From contig JARGPA010000002.1 in the NCBI GenBank assembly GCA_029213305.1, positions 66,592-130,591 of the forward strand: DNA of 64,000 nt. The letters run 5' to 3'. Positions 25,669-34,448 of this stretch are shown here, piece by piece. Within the stretch, counting starts at the first letter, position 1. Every line of letters begins with the position of its first letter. The notes beneath the pieces were generated by a model. It was not told where the DNA came from and ran no database searches. It saw only the letters and a list, made by a program, of their open reading frames with translations. Both the position numbers and the translations under genes were made by a program. This stretch comes from Phycisphaerales bacterium. Lineage in GTDB: Bacteria > Planctomycetota > Phycisphaerae > Phycisphaerales > UBA1924.

Positions 25669-27044
25669 GTTCTCCAACTGACTCTACAGGATATCAGTTC
25701 GTTGATCTCTCGAGCAATCCAAAGATTGCTGCGCTTACGCAAGTTCTCCGAGATGTGAGCGCCGTGAAAGACCCCGCTGAGATGCTCAAAGCATTTGGTC
25801 CGTGGGTTGGGCAACGGTTCCCAAGAGATGCGTTTGTGAGTATCTCCATCCGAGATTTGCCTGAAGGATCCTACAAAATAACTCGTTCGATTTCGCATGG
25901 CCCGAAGGTTTCTCCTCAGCCATCCCCGAGTGGGAATCCTTGGATCGATTGGGAAAATCTCCCGACCCATCAAGGTGGTTTGATTGGGAAAATTCTTAAG
26001 AACGGCGAACCTTCAGTCATCACTGGATTGGATCTTACTCTAGATAAACCACTCTTTGATGCGCTTGGACCTTACGCTGCTCGACTCAAATCCGTTACTG
26101 CGATGCCGGCATTTGATGATGGCCAACCGCTCAACTGGTCACTGAGTTTTCATGAAAATCCAAATTGGAAAGACCTTGACACTTTCGTTGCTGGATTACT
26201 CGACATGAATATGATGGGAACAGCAACGAGAAATCTTGTGTTTCGTAAACAAGCAGAGACACTCAACGAACAGCTCATGTCGCAGTTCGAGCAGATTGCT
26301 AAAATCCAAAGACAGTTGCTCCCCGGGAGATCTCCTAACCTTGATGGGTTTTCACTCGCGACGAGCTATCTGACGAGCAACATTGCAGGCGGGGACTATT
26401 TCGATTACATCCCGCTCGAAGATGATCGATTGGGAATCGTAATCGCGGATGTTTCGGGACACGGCCCAGGCGCTGCAACTGTAATGGCAATGCTCCGTGC
26501 GATCCTCCATTGTTATGGAGATACGCAAGACTCGACAAACTTGGATCAAAGAGAAACAAGTGATGTTGCTGAATATTGCAATCGTAAGCTCGTCCATGCA
26601 AATCTAAACGGTGAGTTCGCAACCGCTTTCTTCTGTGTTCTTGATCAAAATAGCGGCGAACTTCGTTGGACGAGATGCGGACACAATCCGCCTTTGATCC
26701 GGAGACATGACGGTTCAATTCAAACTCTAGAAAGCGCAGGAACTTTGCCTTTGGGAATTACAACGGAGATCGAGTTCGAATGGGATTCGTGTGTAATGGA
26801 ACCAGGAGACACCCTGATTCTGTATACAGATGGAATTACCGAAGCATCAAAGCTCAGACATCTCAGCACAGATAGTGATCATGACATGTTTGGAGTTGAT
26901 CGTCTTAAAGACTCACTACATGAATGCACTGGACAACCACAGTGCGCGATTGATTCGATTCACCAAGCGCTCCACAAGTTTACACATCGACTCGAACGCG
27001 ATGACGATCAGACTCTCGTTGTCATTCAAAGATCGGTGGACTGA
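25659..27044 (+). CDS. SpoIIE/RsbU-type serine phosphatase with GAF-like sensor
   Basis: A 461-residue protein. Residues about 15-200 look like a GAF-type sensory domain; a short coiled coil (LNEQLMSQFEQIAKIQRQLLPG, about 205-226) follows; residues about 232-458 form a PPM phosphatase of the SpoIIE class with AGGDYFDYIPL, IVIADVSGHGPGAATVMAML, and LILYTDGITEA, which supply the metal-binding aspartates. Such enzymes dephosphorylate anti-anti-sigma (STAS) proteins in partner-switching. No STAS or anti-sigma gene is next to it. Start is GTG at 25659, with another GTG two codons later; both overlap the upstream stop. Confidence 0.85.
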   Translation: MYVSSPTDSTGYQFVDLSSNPKIAALTQVLRDVSAVKDPAEMLKAFGPWVGQRFPRDAFVSISIRDLPEGSYKITRSISHGPKVSPQPSPSGNPWIDWENLPTHQGGLIGKILKNGEPSVITGLDLTLDKPLFDALGPYAARLKSVTAMPAFDDGQPLNWSLSFHENPNWKDLDTFVAGLLDMNMMGTATRNLVFRKQAETLNEQLMSQFEQIAKIQRQLLPGRSPNLDGFSLATSYLTSNIAGGDYFDYIPLEDDRLGIVIADVSGHGPGAATVMAMLRAILHCYGDTQDSTNLDQRETSDVAEYCNRKLVHANLNGEFATAFFCVLDQNSGELRWTRCGHNPPLIRRHDGSIQTLESAGTLPLGITTEIEFEWDSCVMEPGDTLILYTDGITEASKLRHLSTDSDHDMFGVDRLKDSLHECTGQPQCAIDSIHQALHKFTHRLERDDDQTLVVIQRSVD

Positions 27045-27047
27045 TCA

Positions 27048-27542
27048 ATGACTAAAAAACCTGTCAACAAAAATACCGAATGGTTTGATCGTCCAGATCC
27101 GACAGGCGAAAGCACTACAGGAGAGGTTGGGCTACGGTTCACTTGCACCCAATGCGGGAACTGTTGTACTGGTCCTACCGGGTTTGTTCTGTTTACTGAT
27201 GTCGAAGCAAAATCAATGGCTAAGGATGTAGGGGTTTCACTTGAATCTTTCTACGAGAAATACACTCGAGATACTATCGTTGGTCGATCGCTCAATGAAG
27301 TACATATCGATCCATATGGGTTTGATTGCGTGTTTTTGACAAGGGATGCAGAATCTGGAAAGACCGGATGCTCAATCTACCATTCTCGTCCTGAACAATG
27401 TAGGACTTGGCCATTCTGGAGAAGCAATCTCATCGGAAAACGAGCTTGGCGCGAAGCAAGCGAGGGTTGCCCAGGTATGGATGAAGGCGAACTACATCCC
27501 CCAGAGTACATTCGTTTAACACGAGATCGTGTAGATATCTGA
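27048..27542 (+). CDS. YkgJ-family cysteine cluster protein
   Basis: A 164-residue protein of the YkgJ/UPF0153 family. The cluster FTCTQCGNCCTGPTG (about residues 27-41), then GFDCVFLT, TGCSIYHSRPEQCRTWPFWRSN and EGCPGM provide at least eight cysteines expected to bind zinc or an Fe-S cluster. The biochemical role of the family is not established. It starts 3 bases after the phosphatase gene and ends 72 bases before the exporter. Start ATG gives a basic N-terminal tail. Confidence 0.85.
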   Translation: MTKKPVNKNTEWFDRPDPTGESTTGEVGLRFTCTQCGNCCTGPTGFVLFTDVEAKSMAKDVGVSLESFYEKYTRDTIVGRSLNEVHIDPYGFDCVFLTRDAESGKTGCSIYHSRPEQCRTWPFWRSNLIGKRAWREASEGCPGMDEGELHPPEYIRLTRDRVDI

Positions 27543-27614
27543 ATCAAGTGATAGAATAGAATCACTTCGGTTTAGTAGTTGTTTTTAGCCTATAGGCATG
27601 GATGGTTGAGCTGT

Positions 27615-29465
27615 ATGGACGCATTCTGGAAATATGCAAAGCAGATGGGGCAGATGCGCTGGCACCTGATCTTCGGAGCGCTGTTTGCTCTGTTTTCCGC
27701 AGGCGGACTCGGCGCAGGGATCCTCGCAATGCGCCCGATCTTGGACATCTTACTCGAATCAGGGAATACGGGTGGTCTCCAAGCGCTTGCTCAAAAGTAT
27801 TTCGATGAAGAAGAGTTCTTTGGGATGATCCAACAGAGTTGGATTGATTCACTCCCTACAAACTCATTTGACAGCATCCTCTTCATCATGGTTGGACTCG
27901 CGATCCTCACTGTTGTCGGCGGATTCACGAACTTCATGCATCAATATCTCGCGTTGACGGTTGTTCACACAACGGTTTCCAAAATCCGTAGACGAGCTTT
28001 TGGTCAGGTTCTTGAACTCCCGCTCAAGACTATTGTTTCCGAAGGTCCTACCGATGCAATTTCGCGCATAGTAAATGATACCGAAGCGCTCTCCGCTGGG
28101 CTTGTTGCAATGCTTTCCAAAGCAGTTGCACATATTCTAAAAGGCGGTGTTTCATTAATCGTCGCATTCGTGACGAACTGGCAACTCGCGATTGTTGCAT
28201 TGCTTGTTATGCCCATCCTTGCAACAGTAATTCGAAAACTCGGAAAACGAATCAAGCGAGCATCAGGCAAGGCGCTCTCAAGCCGCGCAGATCTGTATCG
28301 AGCATCAACTGAAGCTCTCCAGGGATTGCGTGTCGTCAAGGTGTACACAACCGAACGATACGAAGCGGGACGCTTCGGACGGATCAACAAGGAAGTATTG
28401 CGTCAACAACTCAAAGTGCGTACTGCACGCGCACTCGCGGGCCCATTCGCAGAAATGGTAACAATGCTCGCTTTGGGCGCTTTGACGATTGTCGCCGCGA
28501 AACTGATTCTCGACGATGTGCTTGATAAATCAGAGTTCATGACCGTTCTTGTTGCTCTTGCAATTGCAGGAGCAAGCATAAAACCAATATCAGGTTTGAT
28601 CAACGATATTCAGCAATCAGGAGCAGCAGCCGATCGACTTGACAAACTGCTCTGTTCCGAACCAGAACCGGGTCACGACTCAAGACTCCCGACACTCGCA
28701 AGACATCACAGCTCTATTCAGTTTGAACATGTATCTGTGATCTACCCTGGCGCGACAAACCCTGCGATCTCGGATGTCTCTTTAAAGATCGAACACGGCG
28801 AAACAGTCGCGTTTGTTGGACCAAACGGATGTGGAAAAACTACCCTACTCTCATTGATCCCTCGTTTGTTTGATCCAGATGAAGGCCGAATGTTCATCGA
28901 CGGGACCGACATCTCGCGTGTGCGAGTTCGTTCGCTTCGTCGTCAAGTCGGCGTTGTCACACAGGAAGTTGTCCTCTTCAAGGGAACGATCGCAGAGAAC
29001 ATTGCTTATGGTTCACGCCACGCATCACGCGAGCAGATCGAACAAGCTGCTCGTGATGCTCGAGCAATGGAGTTTATCGACGAGCTCGAAGACGGACTCG
29101 ACACCCATGTCGGCGAGCAAGGCCTCACGATGTCAGGCGGCCAACGACAGCGCCTTGCAATCGCAAGAGCGATCCTCCGAGACCCTGCGATTCTCATCCT
29201 TGATGAAGCAACATCAATGATTGACGCTCATTCTGAACGACTCATCGGTGAAGTCCTCGATACTTTCTGTCAAAATCGAACAAGTCTAATTGTTGCTCAT
29301 CGACTTTCGACAGTGCTTGGAGCAGATCGCATTGTTGTGCTCGATGAGGGCAAAGTCGTAGGCCAAGGTAAACACGAAGACTTACTCGAAACTTGCCCCG
29401 TTTACGAGCGTCTTGCTCGATACCAGTTGATGAGCGCTCAGCCGAATGAGAAGGACGATGTCTAA
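27615..29465 (+). CDS. MsbA-like ABC exporter (fused permease-ATPase)
   Basis: A 616-residue half-transporter with six membrane spans (about residues 20-330) and a C-terminal ATPase: Walker A GPNGCGKTT, Q-loop VVTQEVVLFKGT, signature MSGGQRQRLAIARA, Walker B AILILDEATS and the H-loop IVAHRLSTV. It is closest in layout to MsbA-type lipid flippases or heterologous drug exporters; the substrate is not readable. ATG at 27615 (MDAFWKYAKQ) is chosen over an upstream TTG at 27579. It overlaps the following zinc-finger gene by one base. Confidence 0.9.
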   Translation: MDAFWKYAKQMGQMRWHLIFGALFALFSAGGLGAGILAMRPILDILLESGNTGGLQALAQKYFDEEEFFGMIQQSWIDSLPTNSFDSILFIMVGLAILTVVGGFTNFMHQYLALTVVHTTVSKIRRRAFGQVLELPLKTIVSEGPTDAISRIVNDTEALSAGLVAMLSKAVAHILKGGVSLIVAFVTNWQLAIVALLVMPILATVIRKLGKRIKRASGKALSSRADLYRASTEALQGLRVVKVYTTERYEAGRFGRINKEVLRQQLKVRTARALAGPFAEMVTMLALGALTIVAAKLILDDVLDKSEFMTVLVALAIAGASIKPISGLINDIQQSGAAADRLDKLLCSEPEPGHDSRLPTLARHHSSIQFEHVSVIYPGATNPAISDVSLKIEHGETVAFVGPNGCGKTTLLSLIPRLFDPDEGRMFIDGTDISRVRVRSLRRQVGVVTQEVVLFKGTIAENIAYGSRHASREQIEQAARDARAMEFIDELEDGLDTHVGEQGLTMSGGQRQRLAIARAILRDPAILILDEATSMIDAHSERLIGEVLDTFCQNRTSLIVAHRLSTVLGADRIVVLDEGKVVGQGKHEDLLETCPVYERLARYQLMSAQPNEKDDV

Positions 29466-29809
29466 TGCATGTGACTGACAACGAAGGCAACATCGAGTTC
29501 AAGTGTGATTTTTGCACAATGCCTTGGAGTGATGATCGTCAAATGGTTGAAGGCCATCGAGGGTCATTGATATGTAGTCAATGTCTCTCTATTGCGTTCA
29601 CTGAAATTGTGCATCTCGATTCTGGATATGCACCAATCAAAGGCGAGACCTGCAAGCTCTGTCTCGAAACTGATCGCGATGGACTCCATTGGCAAAGCCC
29701 TGTCGAAGTTGAAGTCATCGCATGTCGTCGATGCGTTAAACAGAGCGCCGGAGTACTCCACAAAGATCCAGATATCCCATGGAAAAAACCCGCAGATCCA
29801 CTTGTGTGA
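29465..29809 (+). CDS. small protein with two C4 zinc-finger-like motifs
   Basis: A 114-residue protein with four CxxC pairs: CDFC (14-17) and CSQC (38-41), CKLC (about 60-63) and CRRC (about 83-86). The first half, CDFCTMPWSDDRQMVEG then LICSQC, strongly recalls the ClpX N-terminal zinc finger. The second half may be a degenerate copy. It is coupled to the exporter gene by a TAATG overlap. Binding of zinc is likely; the partner is unknown. The end of the gene overlaps a hairpin that terminates the convergent cheW-like gene. Confidence 0.7.
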   Translation: MHVTDNEGNIEFKCDFCTMPWSDDRQMVEGHRGSLICSQCLSIAFTEIVHLDSGYAPIKGETCKLCLETDRDGLHWQSPVEVEVIACRRCVKQSAGVLHKDPDIPWKKPADPLV

Positions 29810-29816
29810 TCTGCGG
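29783..29816 (-). terminator. rho-independent terminator of the CheW-CZB gene
   Basis: On the minus strand a 9-bp stem CCGCAGATC (29816-29808) with GATCTGCGG (29798-29790) is followed by a run of six T (29788-29783). It lies 35 bases past the stop of the minus-strand gene and inside the last codons of the convergent plus-strand gene. Confidence 0.85.
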
Positions 29817-29850
29817 ATTCTATATTTGAGTAATTCTCAACCCGAGTAAC

Positions 29851-30768
29851 TTATTCTTGTGGACAAGCAGTATTGTAGATGTGCGACAGATCTGCAATGA
29901 GGATGTATGAACCGTCGTCTTGATACACGAGACCGCTCAGGAACTCTGTGTTTTCAGCCGTCTCTGGGAGTGGTTCGACAGAGTCATCATTGCAATCAAT
30001 CACAAACGAAACTTCGTCAACTGCGATTGCAGCCTTGCGTGTACCAATTTCAGTAATCACGAGCATTGATTTGAGTTTCGTTTCAATCGCAGCAAGCACC
30101 TGATCAAAGAGATCGCACATCTCTACAAGTTCATTCTCTCGAACATTTTTAATTATGCTAATCGCTTCATCAGATTGTCCGTTTTCTTTCAGCGAAAGAA
30201 CCTTTTCAGCAATCGAATGTATTTTCCTATGAGGCGCATCAAAGCGTTCAATTACACCTTTAAGGATCGGGTCTGCCGAGATCATGGAACTCATTGAAGA
30301 TGTGCCATCCATCACAGATATGTACCATTTTCCAAAGTTACACTTTGTTGGATCGATCGCTTTTGTGAATTTTTCATCTACGTATACTGCATTCTGTAGA
30401 GACCCGAGCCAGCTGATGTGATCTTCCTTAAGTTGATCAAACATAGTTCTCATTTTTTCCATCTCTAACGACCGAGGTTCAAACCCAAGCAACGATCGAA
30501 GATCGATGACTGGGATGATGGTCCCTCGATGATTTATTACGCCACTGATGTAAGGCGGGCTGTGTGGCACACGCGTAATCTGTGTCATCGCGGCGCTCAT
30601 CAACTCAACAGTCGTGTCAGTAGTCATCCCGTAGTGATTGTGATTCACATCAACCACCACATAACGAGTCACATCTACTGAGGATTCAATAGAGAGTTCC
30701 GGATCGACAAAGTCGACAGGAGCAGGAAGAGTTGAAGACGATGATTCGGTAAATTGTTGCTCTGACAT
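29851..30768 (-). CDS. CheW-like protein with an inserted CZB zinc-sensing domain
   Basis: A 305-residue protein. The CheW fold is split: residues about 33-98 (VVVDVNHNHYGM, then YISGVINHRGTIIPVIDLRSLLG) and about 235-300 (KAAIAVDEVSFVI, GLVYQDDGSYILIADL). Between them residues about 105-225 form a chemoreceptor zinc-binding (CZB) domain with the ligand set His117 (HISW), Cys143 (CNFGKW), His180 and His184 (HRKIH). CheW couples receptors to CheA, and CZB domains sense zinc or hypochlorous acid elsewhere. No cheA or receptor gene is nearby. Own terminator follows. Confidence 0.87.
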   Translation of the reverse strand: MSEQQFTESSSSTLPAPVDFVDPELSIESSVDVTRYVVVDVNHNHYGMTTDTTVELMSAAMTQITRVPHSPPYISGVINHRGTIIPVIDLRSLLGFEPRSLEMEKMRTMFDQLKEDHISWLGSLQNAVYVDEKFTKAIDPTKCNFGKWYISVMDGTSSMSSMISADPILKGVIERFDAPHRKIHSIAEKVLSLKENGQSDEAISIIKNVRENELVEMCDLFDQVLAAIETKLKSMLVITEIGTRKAAIAVDEVSFVIDCNDDSVEPLPETAENTEFLSGLVYQDDGSYILIADLSHIYNTACPQE

Positions 30769-30978
30769 GGTGCGAGTATCGACGAATTATCCCCCAAAGA
30801 TCATTCAAACCCTTGAGCAGTCCCCCAAGAAACAAAAAATACTGACTCTGGTCTGATAATGCACTAAATGCTTCATATTGAACTCGAATCAGTGGGAAGT
30901 ATGTCCCGACTCTCAGAAAACAATGCCCTAGGATCAACGCTGGAAATCCATTCAACGACAGATGATTCGAAATACAAC

Positions 30979-32823
30979 ATGCTCCTTCAAGCAAAAGAAA
31001 TATCAAAAACCCACGGCGTTCGAACCCTGTTCACGAATATTTCTATTCGTGTAGATCAAGGAGATCGCATTGGGGTTATCGGCCCAAACGGCGCGGGCAA
31101 ATCGACCCTTCTTAAAATCCTCGCGAATCAAGAAACCCCTGATACTGGGGAAATCATTGCGCCTAGTGCTGTTTCATCTGTATACATCCCCCAGCTCGAT
31201 GTATTCAAAGACGGCGCGAGCGTGATGGATGCAGTACTCGCAGTTGCGCCAACACATGACGCGAACCACCTTGATCAACAAACTATTGCTGAGATCGCGC
31301 TAAGTCGGGTTGGGTTTGATAAAGATAAATGGGATATTCAAGCTTCAACTCTTTCCGGCGGGTGGCGAAAACGACTCTCAACCGCGTGCGCACTCTCGTC
31401 ATGTGGAAACGAACCGGATCTTGTTTTACTCGACGAACCAACAAACCACTTGGATCTTGAGGGTATAGCCTGGCTAGAAGATTTTCTAACACTCAAAATG
31501 GGTGGACAGGCCGCGTATGCCTCTATTTTCGTGACCCATGATCGTCGATTCTTGAGCCAAGTCGCAACAAGGATCGTTGAAATCTCTGATGCATACCCAG
31601 GGGGAATGCTCACGGTTGATGGGAACTACAACGAGTTCATCCGCAGACGAGCAGAGTTTGTCGATGGACAAGCAAAAGCGGCACAATCTCTCGCGAACGA
31701 GGTTCGCAAAGATGATGTCTGGCTCTCAAGAGGACCGCAGGGACGCCAAACCAAGCAGAAGAAACAGATTGATGCAAGCTCTCAACGAAAAACCGAGCTC
31801 AGTGAAATCCGTGCACGCAACGAAGCAGCAACACAGATCGGCGCCAAGATTGAGTTCTCATCCACTGATCGTCAAACGAAGAAACTCATCGAATCAAAGA
31901 ACATCTCAAAAGCATACGGAGACAACAAGCTCTTCTCGAATCTTGATCTCGCACTAGGAGTCGGAGACTGTATCGGGTTACTCGGCGCAAACGGAAGCGG
32001 AAAAACAACCCTCATCAAAGTTCTTACAGGAGAGCTCGCGCCTGACACAGGAGAAGTTCGCAACTCGGACCCACTCCCTCGAGTAGTCATTTTCTCACAA
32101 CATCGCGAAGACTTTGCACCAACTACCCCTCTTGCAGAAGCTCTGTGTCCAATCAGTGATCGTGTTGAGTTTCGTGGGAGACTAATGCATGTCAAATCAT
32201 GGGCGCGCCGATTTATGTTTCGCGATGATCAACTCACACAACCTGTCAGTTCACTCTCCGGCGGCGAGCTAGCGCGTGTACACATTGCAAGAATTATGCT
32301 CGAAGCTGCAGATGTCCTCGTGCTCGATGAACCTACAAATGATCTCGACATCCCCACTCTTGAACTACTTGAAGATTCTCTGACAGACTTCCCTGGTGCA
32401 ACTATTTTGGTCACTCACGATCGGACAATGCTCGAAAATCTTGCAACGCGCATCGTGGTTCTCGATGGAACTGGTTCACAGCAGATTTGCCCGAGTCTCG
32501 ATCAAGCGATTCGAGTTCTCAACTCAAACCATGCAGAGCAAACTGAAACAACCAATATCCCTGTTGAGAAAACTGCAAAGGTTCGCTCGAATGATGGTCC
32601 GAAGAAGCTCTCATATATAGATCAACGAGAGCTTGATGGGATTGAAGAGAAAATCATGGCTGCAGACGAGCAGGTAGAGACTGCACAAGCTGCTCTTTCT
32701 GATCCAAAGGTACTTGCAAATCATGAACTCATGACGAAAGCATGCAAGACTCTCGATGAAGCTCAAGCAGAATCAGCTCGACTCTATGCGCGATGGGACG
32801 AGCTTGAAGCAATGAAGTCTTAA
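30979..32823 (+). CDS. ABC-F family ATPase (Uup-like)
   Basis: A soluble protein of 614 residues with two ABC ATPase domains and no membrane spans: Walker [10 protein letters not shown] and GANGSGKTT, signatures LSGGWRKR and LSGGELARV, Walker B LVLLDEPTNHLD and VLVLDEPTNDLD. A charged linker with RRAEF lies between them and a coiled coil closes the protein (DGIEEKIMAADEQ onward), as in Uup. ABC-F proteins act on ribosomes or DNA junctions. The open frame extends upstream to ATGs at 30901 and 30868, but those residues have no family counterpart; no start has a good ribosome-binding site, so this is uncertain. Confidence 0.88.
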   Translation: MLLQAKEISKTHGVRTLFTNISIRVDQGDRIGVIGPNGAGKSTLLKILANQETPDTGEIIAPSAVSSVYIPQLDVFKDGASVMDAVLAVAPTHDANHLDQQTIAEIALSRVGFDKDKWDIQASTLSGGWRKRLSTACALSSCGNEPDLVLLDEPTNHLDLEGIAWLEDFLTLKMGGQAAYASIFVTHDRRFLSQVATRIVEISDAYPGGMLTVDGNYNEFIRRRAEFVDGQAKAAQSLANEVRKDDVWLSRGPQGRQTKQKKQIDASSQRKTELSEIRARNEAATQIGAKIEFSSTDRQTKKLIESKNISKAYGDNKLFSNLDLALGVGDCIGLLGANGSGKTTLIKVLTGELAPDTGEVRNSDPLPRVVIFSQHREDFAPTTPLAEALCPISDRVEFRGRLMHVKSWARRFMFRDDQLTQPVSSLSGGELARVHIARIMLEAADVLVLDEPTNDLDIPTLELLEDSLTDFPGATILVTHDRTMLENLATRIVVLDGTGSQQICPSLDQAIRVLNSNHAEQTETTNIPVEKTAKVRSNDGPKKLSYIDQRELDGIEEKIMAADEQVETAQAALSDPKVLANHELMTKACKTLDEAQAESARLYARWDELEAMKS

Positions 32824-32843
32824 ACATCTCGATCCGGAATCAA

Positions 32844-33686
32844 CTACTCACTCTTCGTTGCAATCATTTCGTAAACCGGAGGCAGATGCATGTACGCTGC
32901 CGAGTTGTTCGAATGAGATTCCCAATCCTTAAGGAACTCAAGATGTTGTTCGTTAGTGATGTATCCGAGTTCGACGAGCCTCGGAAGAAACACAGGCCAA
33001 AAAGTTTCAGGCCAATTCCACATCGTCGATCCAGGTTGAGCAGTCCCAATCTCCACTCTCGCAATATGTTCGATTGAAAGATCTGCATTGATCGCGATTT
33101 GTGGGAGACGGCCCATGATGTCAGGATCACCGCCGTGATCACTCCAGCTCTTTGCAATTGCTTGGATGACAGTCTCAAAGACCTCAGATCGTGGCGCTAC
33201 ACACATCGACGCATAGTTGAAATAGTCTTGGATGAGGAGTTTTCCGCCTGGTTTGAGCATCTTTGCGATAGAGTTTATCGTCGTTTGCGGATCAGAAACA
33301 AAACACATCACCCAACGGATATACGCGATGTCGAATGTTCCCGTTTCGATCCCCTCTTTGTTGAGTACCTGATCGATGTTGGTGACATCGCCGCGAAAGA
33401 ACTGCGTTTGATGTTGTAATCTTGATTGAGCTTGTGATTTTGCAAACTCGACATAGGTCGCGGATTCATCAACCCCGACTACTTTTCCCTGTTGCGAAAC
33501 AATCTGCGCCATATCAAGAGATGCAAATCCTGGACCGCATCCAACATCGAGCATCTTGGAACCAGGCTTGATCCCTGCGCGTTCCCAGAGTCGATGCGCT
33601 GGTACGAACCAGAGTCGATGTTGGAATCCCAATCGATGGAGTTCTGCTTCATGTGTTCCGAGTACATATTCTGCTTGATCAGTCAT
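32844..33686 (-). CDS. SAM-dependent methyltransferase
   Basis: A 280-residue class I methyltransferase. Motif I is MLDVGCGPGFASLD (about 46-59), followed by VVGVDES (motif II), a FDIAYIRWVM segment and LKPGGKLLIQDYFNY (post motif II), the pattern of small-molecule or quinone methyltransferases such as UbiE-like enzymes. The substrate is unknown. ATG at 33686 (MTDQAEYVLG) is preferred; an open frame reaches further upstream but would overlap the haemoglobin gene. It lies 13 bases after that gene and is probably cotranscribed. Converges with the ABC-F gene. Confidence 0.85.
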   Translation of the reverse strand: MTDQAEYVLGTHEAELHRLGFQHRLWFVPAHRLWERAGIKPGSKMLDVGCGPGFASLDMAQIVSQQGKVVGVDESATYVEFAKSQAQSRLQHQTQFFRGDVTNIDQVLNKEGIETGTFDIAYIRWVMCFVSDPQTTINSIAKMLKPGGKLLIQDYFNYASMCVAPRSEVFETVIQAIAKSWSDHGGDPDIMGRLPQIAINADLSIEHIARVEIGTAQPGSTMWNWPETFWPVFLPRLVELGYITNEQHLEFLKDWESHSNNSAAYMHLPPVYEMIATKSE

Positions 33687-33699
33687 CAGAGTTGCGCTT

Positions 33700-34137
33700 T
33701 CAAAATGAGAGTCGTCCAGTACCAATCCGCATCGCGATACTCGAAGCCATTTTCCTACCAAGATCGACGAAGATCGCGGCTTCACTTTGAGTGAATACAT
33801 CCTGCACAGTCTTCGTGAACAACTCAATCCATCTTAAGAAATGAGCTTGGGTTAAACCACCAAACTTGTGAGCTTCGATTGGGCGCCCTGAGTATGTTCC
33901 GCTCTTGAGAACCGCAGATGACCAAAATCGCGTCATCTTTTCATAATGAGCATCCCAGTCTTCAACAATCTCTGTGAAGATTGGTCCCAACAGATCATCT
34001 TGCTGAGTTCTGGTGTAAAACAACTCAACCATCTCGCGGATCGTGTCTGTGGTTATTTCTGTGTTCTTCAAATTTGGAGTCGACTCGCTTGCGAGATCGA
34101 GATTCAGATGTTTTTTATTCATAACTGATACATCCAC
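33700..34137 (-). CDS. group 3 truncated haemoglobin
   Basis: A 145-residue 2-on-2 globin of group III. Diagnostic features are the helix B segment MVELFYTRTQQDDLLGPIF, the DWDAHYEKMTRFWSS stretch and the proximal haem histidine in GRPIEAHKFGGLTQAHFLRWIELF. These proteins bind oxygen or nitric oxide and may protect against reactive species or help respiration. The ATG at 34137 has a G-rich ribosome-binding site five bases upstream; an ATG five codons later is possible. It heads a two-gene unit with the methyltransferase. Confidence 0.85.
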   Translation of the reverse strand: MDVSVMNKKHLNLDLASESTPNLKNTEITTDTIREMVELFYTRTQQDDLLGPIFTEIVEDWDAHYEKMTRFWSSAVLKSGTYSGRPIEAHKFGGLTQAHFLRWIELFTKTVQDVFTQSEAAIFVDLGRKMASSIAMRIGTGRLSF

Positions 34138-34250
34138 TCCCCCCCATGTTTCTTGAGAGTGAATGAATCATAGTCCAATCCTGAATCGATCGAGCAAATC
34201 CATACATCTGAACGGGATTGAAACTACGTGTTGAAATCTGTCTGGATATT

Positions 34251-34277
34251 AAAAAACGAACCAGCCGAATCGACTGG
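34251..34277 (-). terminator. terminator downstream of tRNA-Ser
   Basis: On the minus strand a 7-bp stem CCAGTCG/CGGCTGG (34277-34261, with one T-G pair) and a 3-base loop is followed by TTCGTTTTTT (T6 at 34256-34251). It lies 14 bases after the tRNA end. Confidence 0.75.
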
Positions 34278-34290
34278 AACGCTCTTTAAA

Positions 34291-34377
34291 CGGTGCGAGA
34301 GGGATTCGAACCCACGGACCCATTTCTGAGTCACTCGATTTCAAGTCGAGCGCCTTCAACCGCTCAGCCATCGCACC
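34291..34377 (-). tRNA. tRNA-Ser (anticodon UGA)
   Basis: An 87-base class II tRNA on the minus strand. The acceptor arms GGTGCGA (34377-34371) and TCGCACC (34298-34292) pair fully, with discriminator G at 34291. The anticodon arm CTCGA-CTTGAAA-TCGAG gives anticodon TGA, which reads UCA and other UCN codons. A long variable arm follows, and GGTTCGAATCC forms the T arm. The CCA end is not encoded. A terminator hairpin follows. Confidence 0.97.
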
Positions 34378-34448
34378 AACTTTGATCTGTCGCTCAATTT
34401 GAGCAGAGAGAGAGTGTATTCACTGATCGGGTAAATGTCACCCAAACT

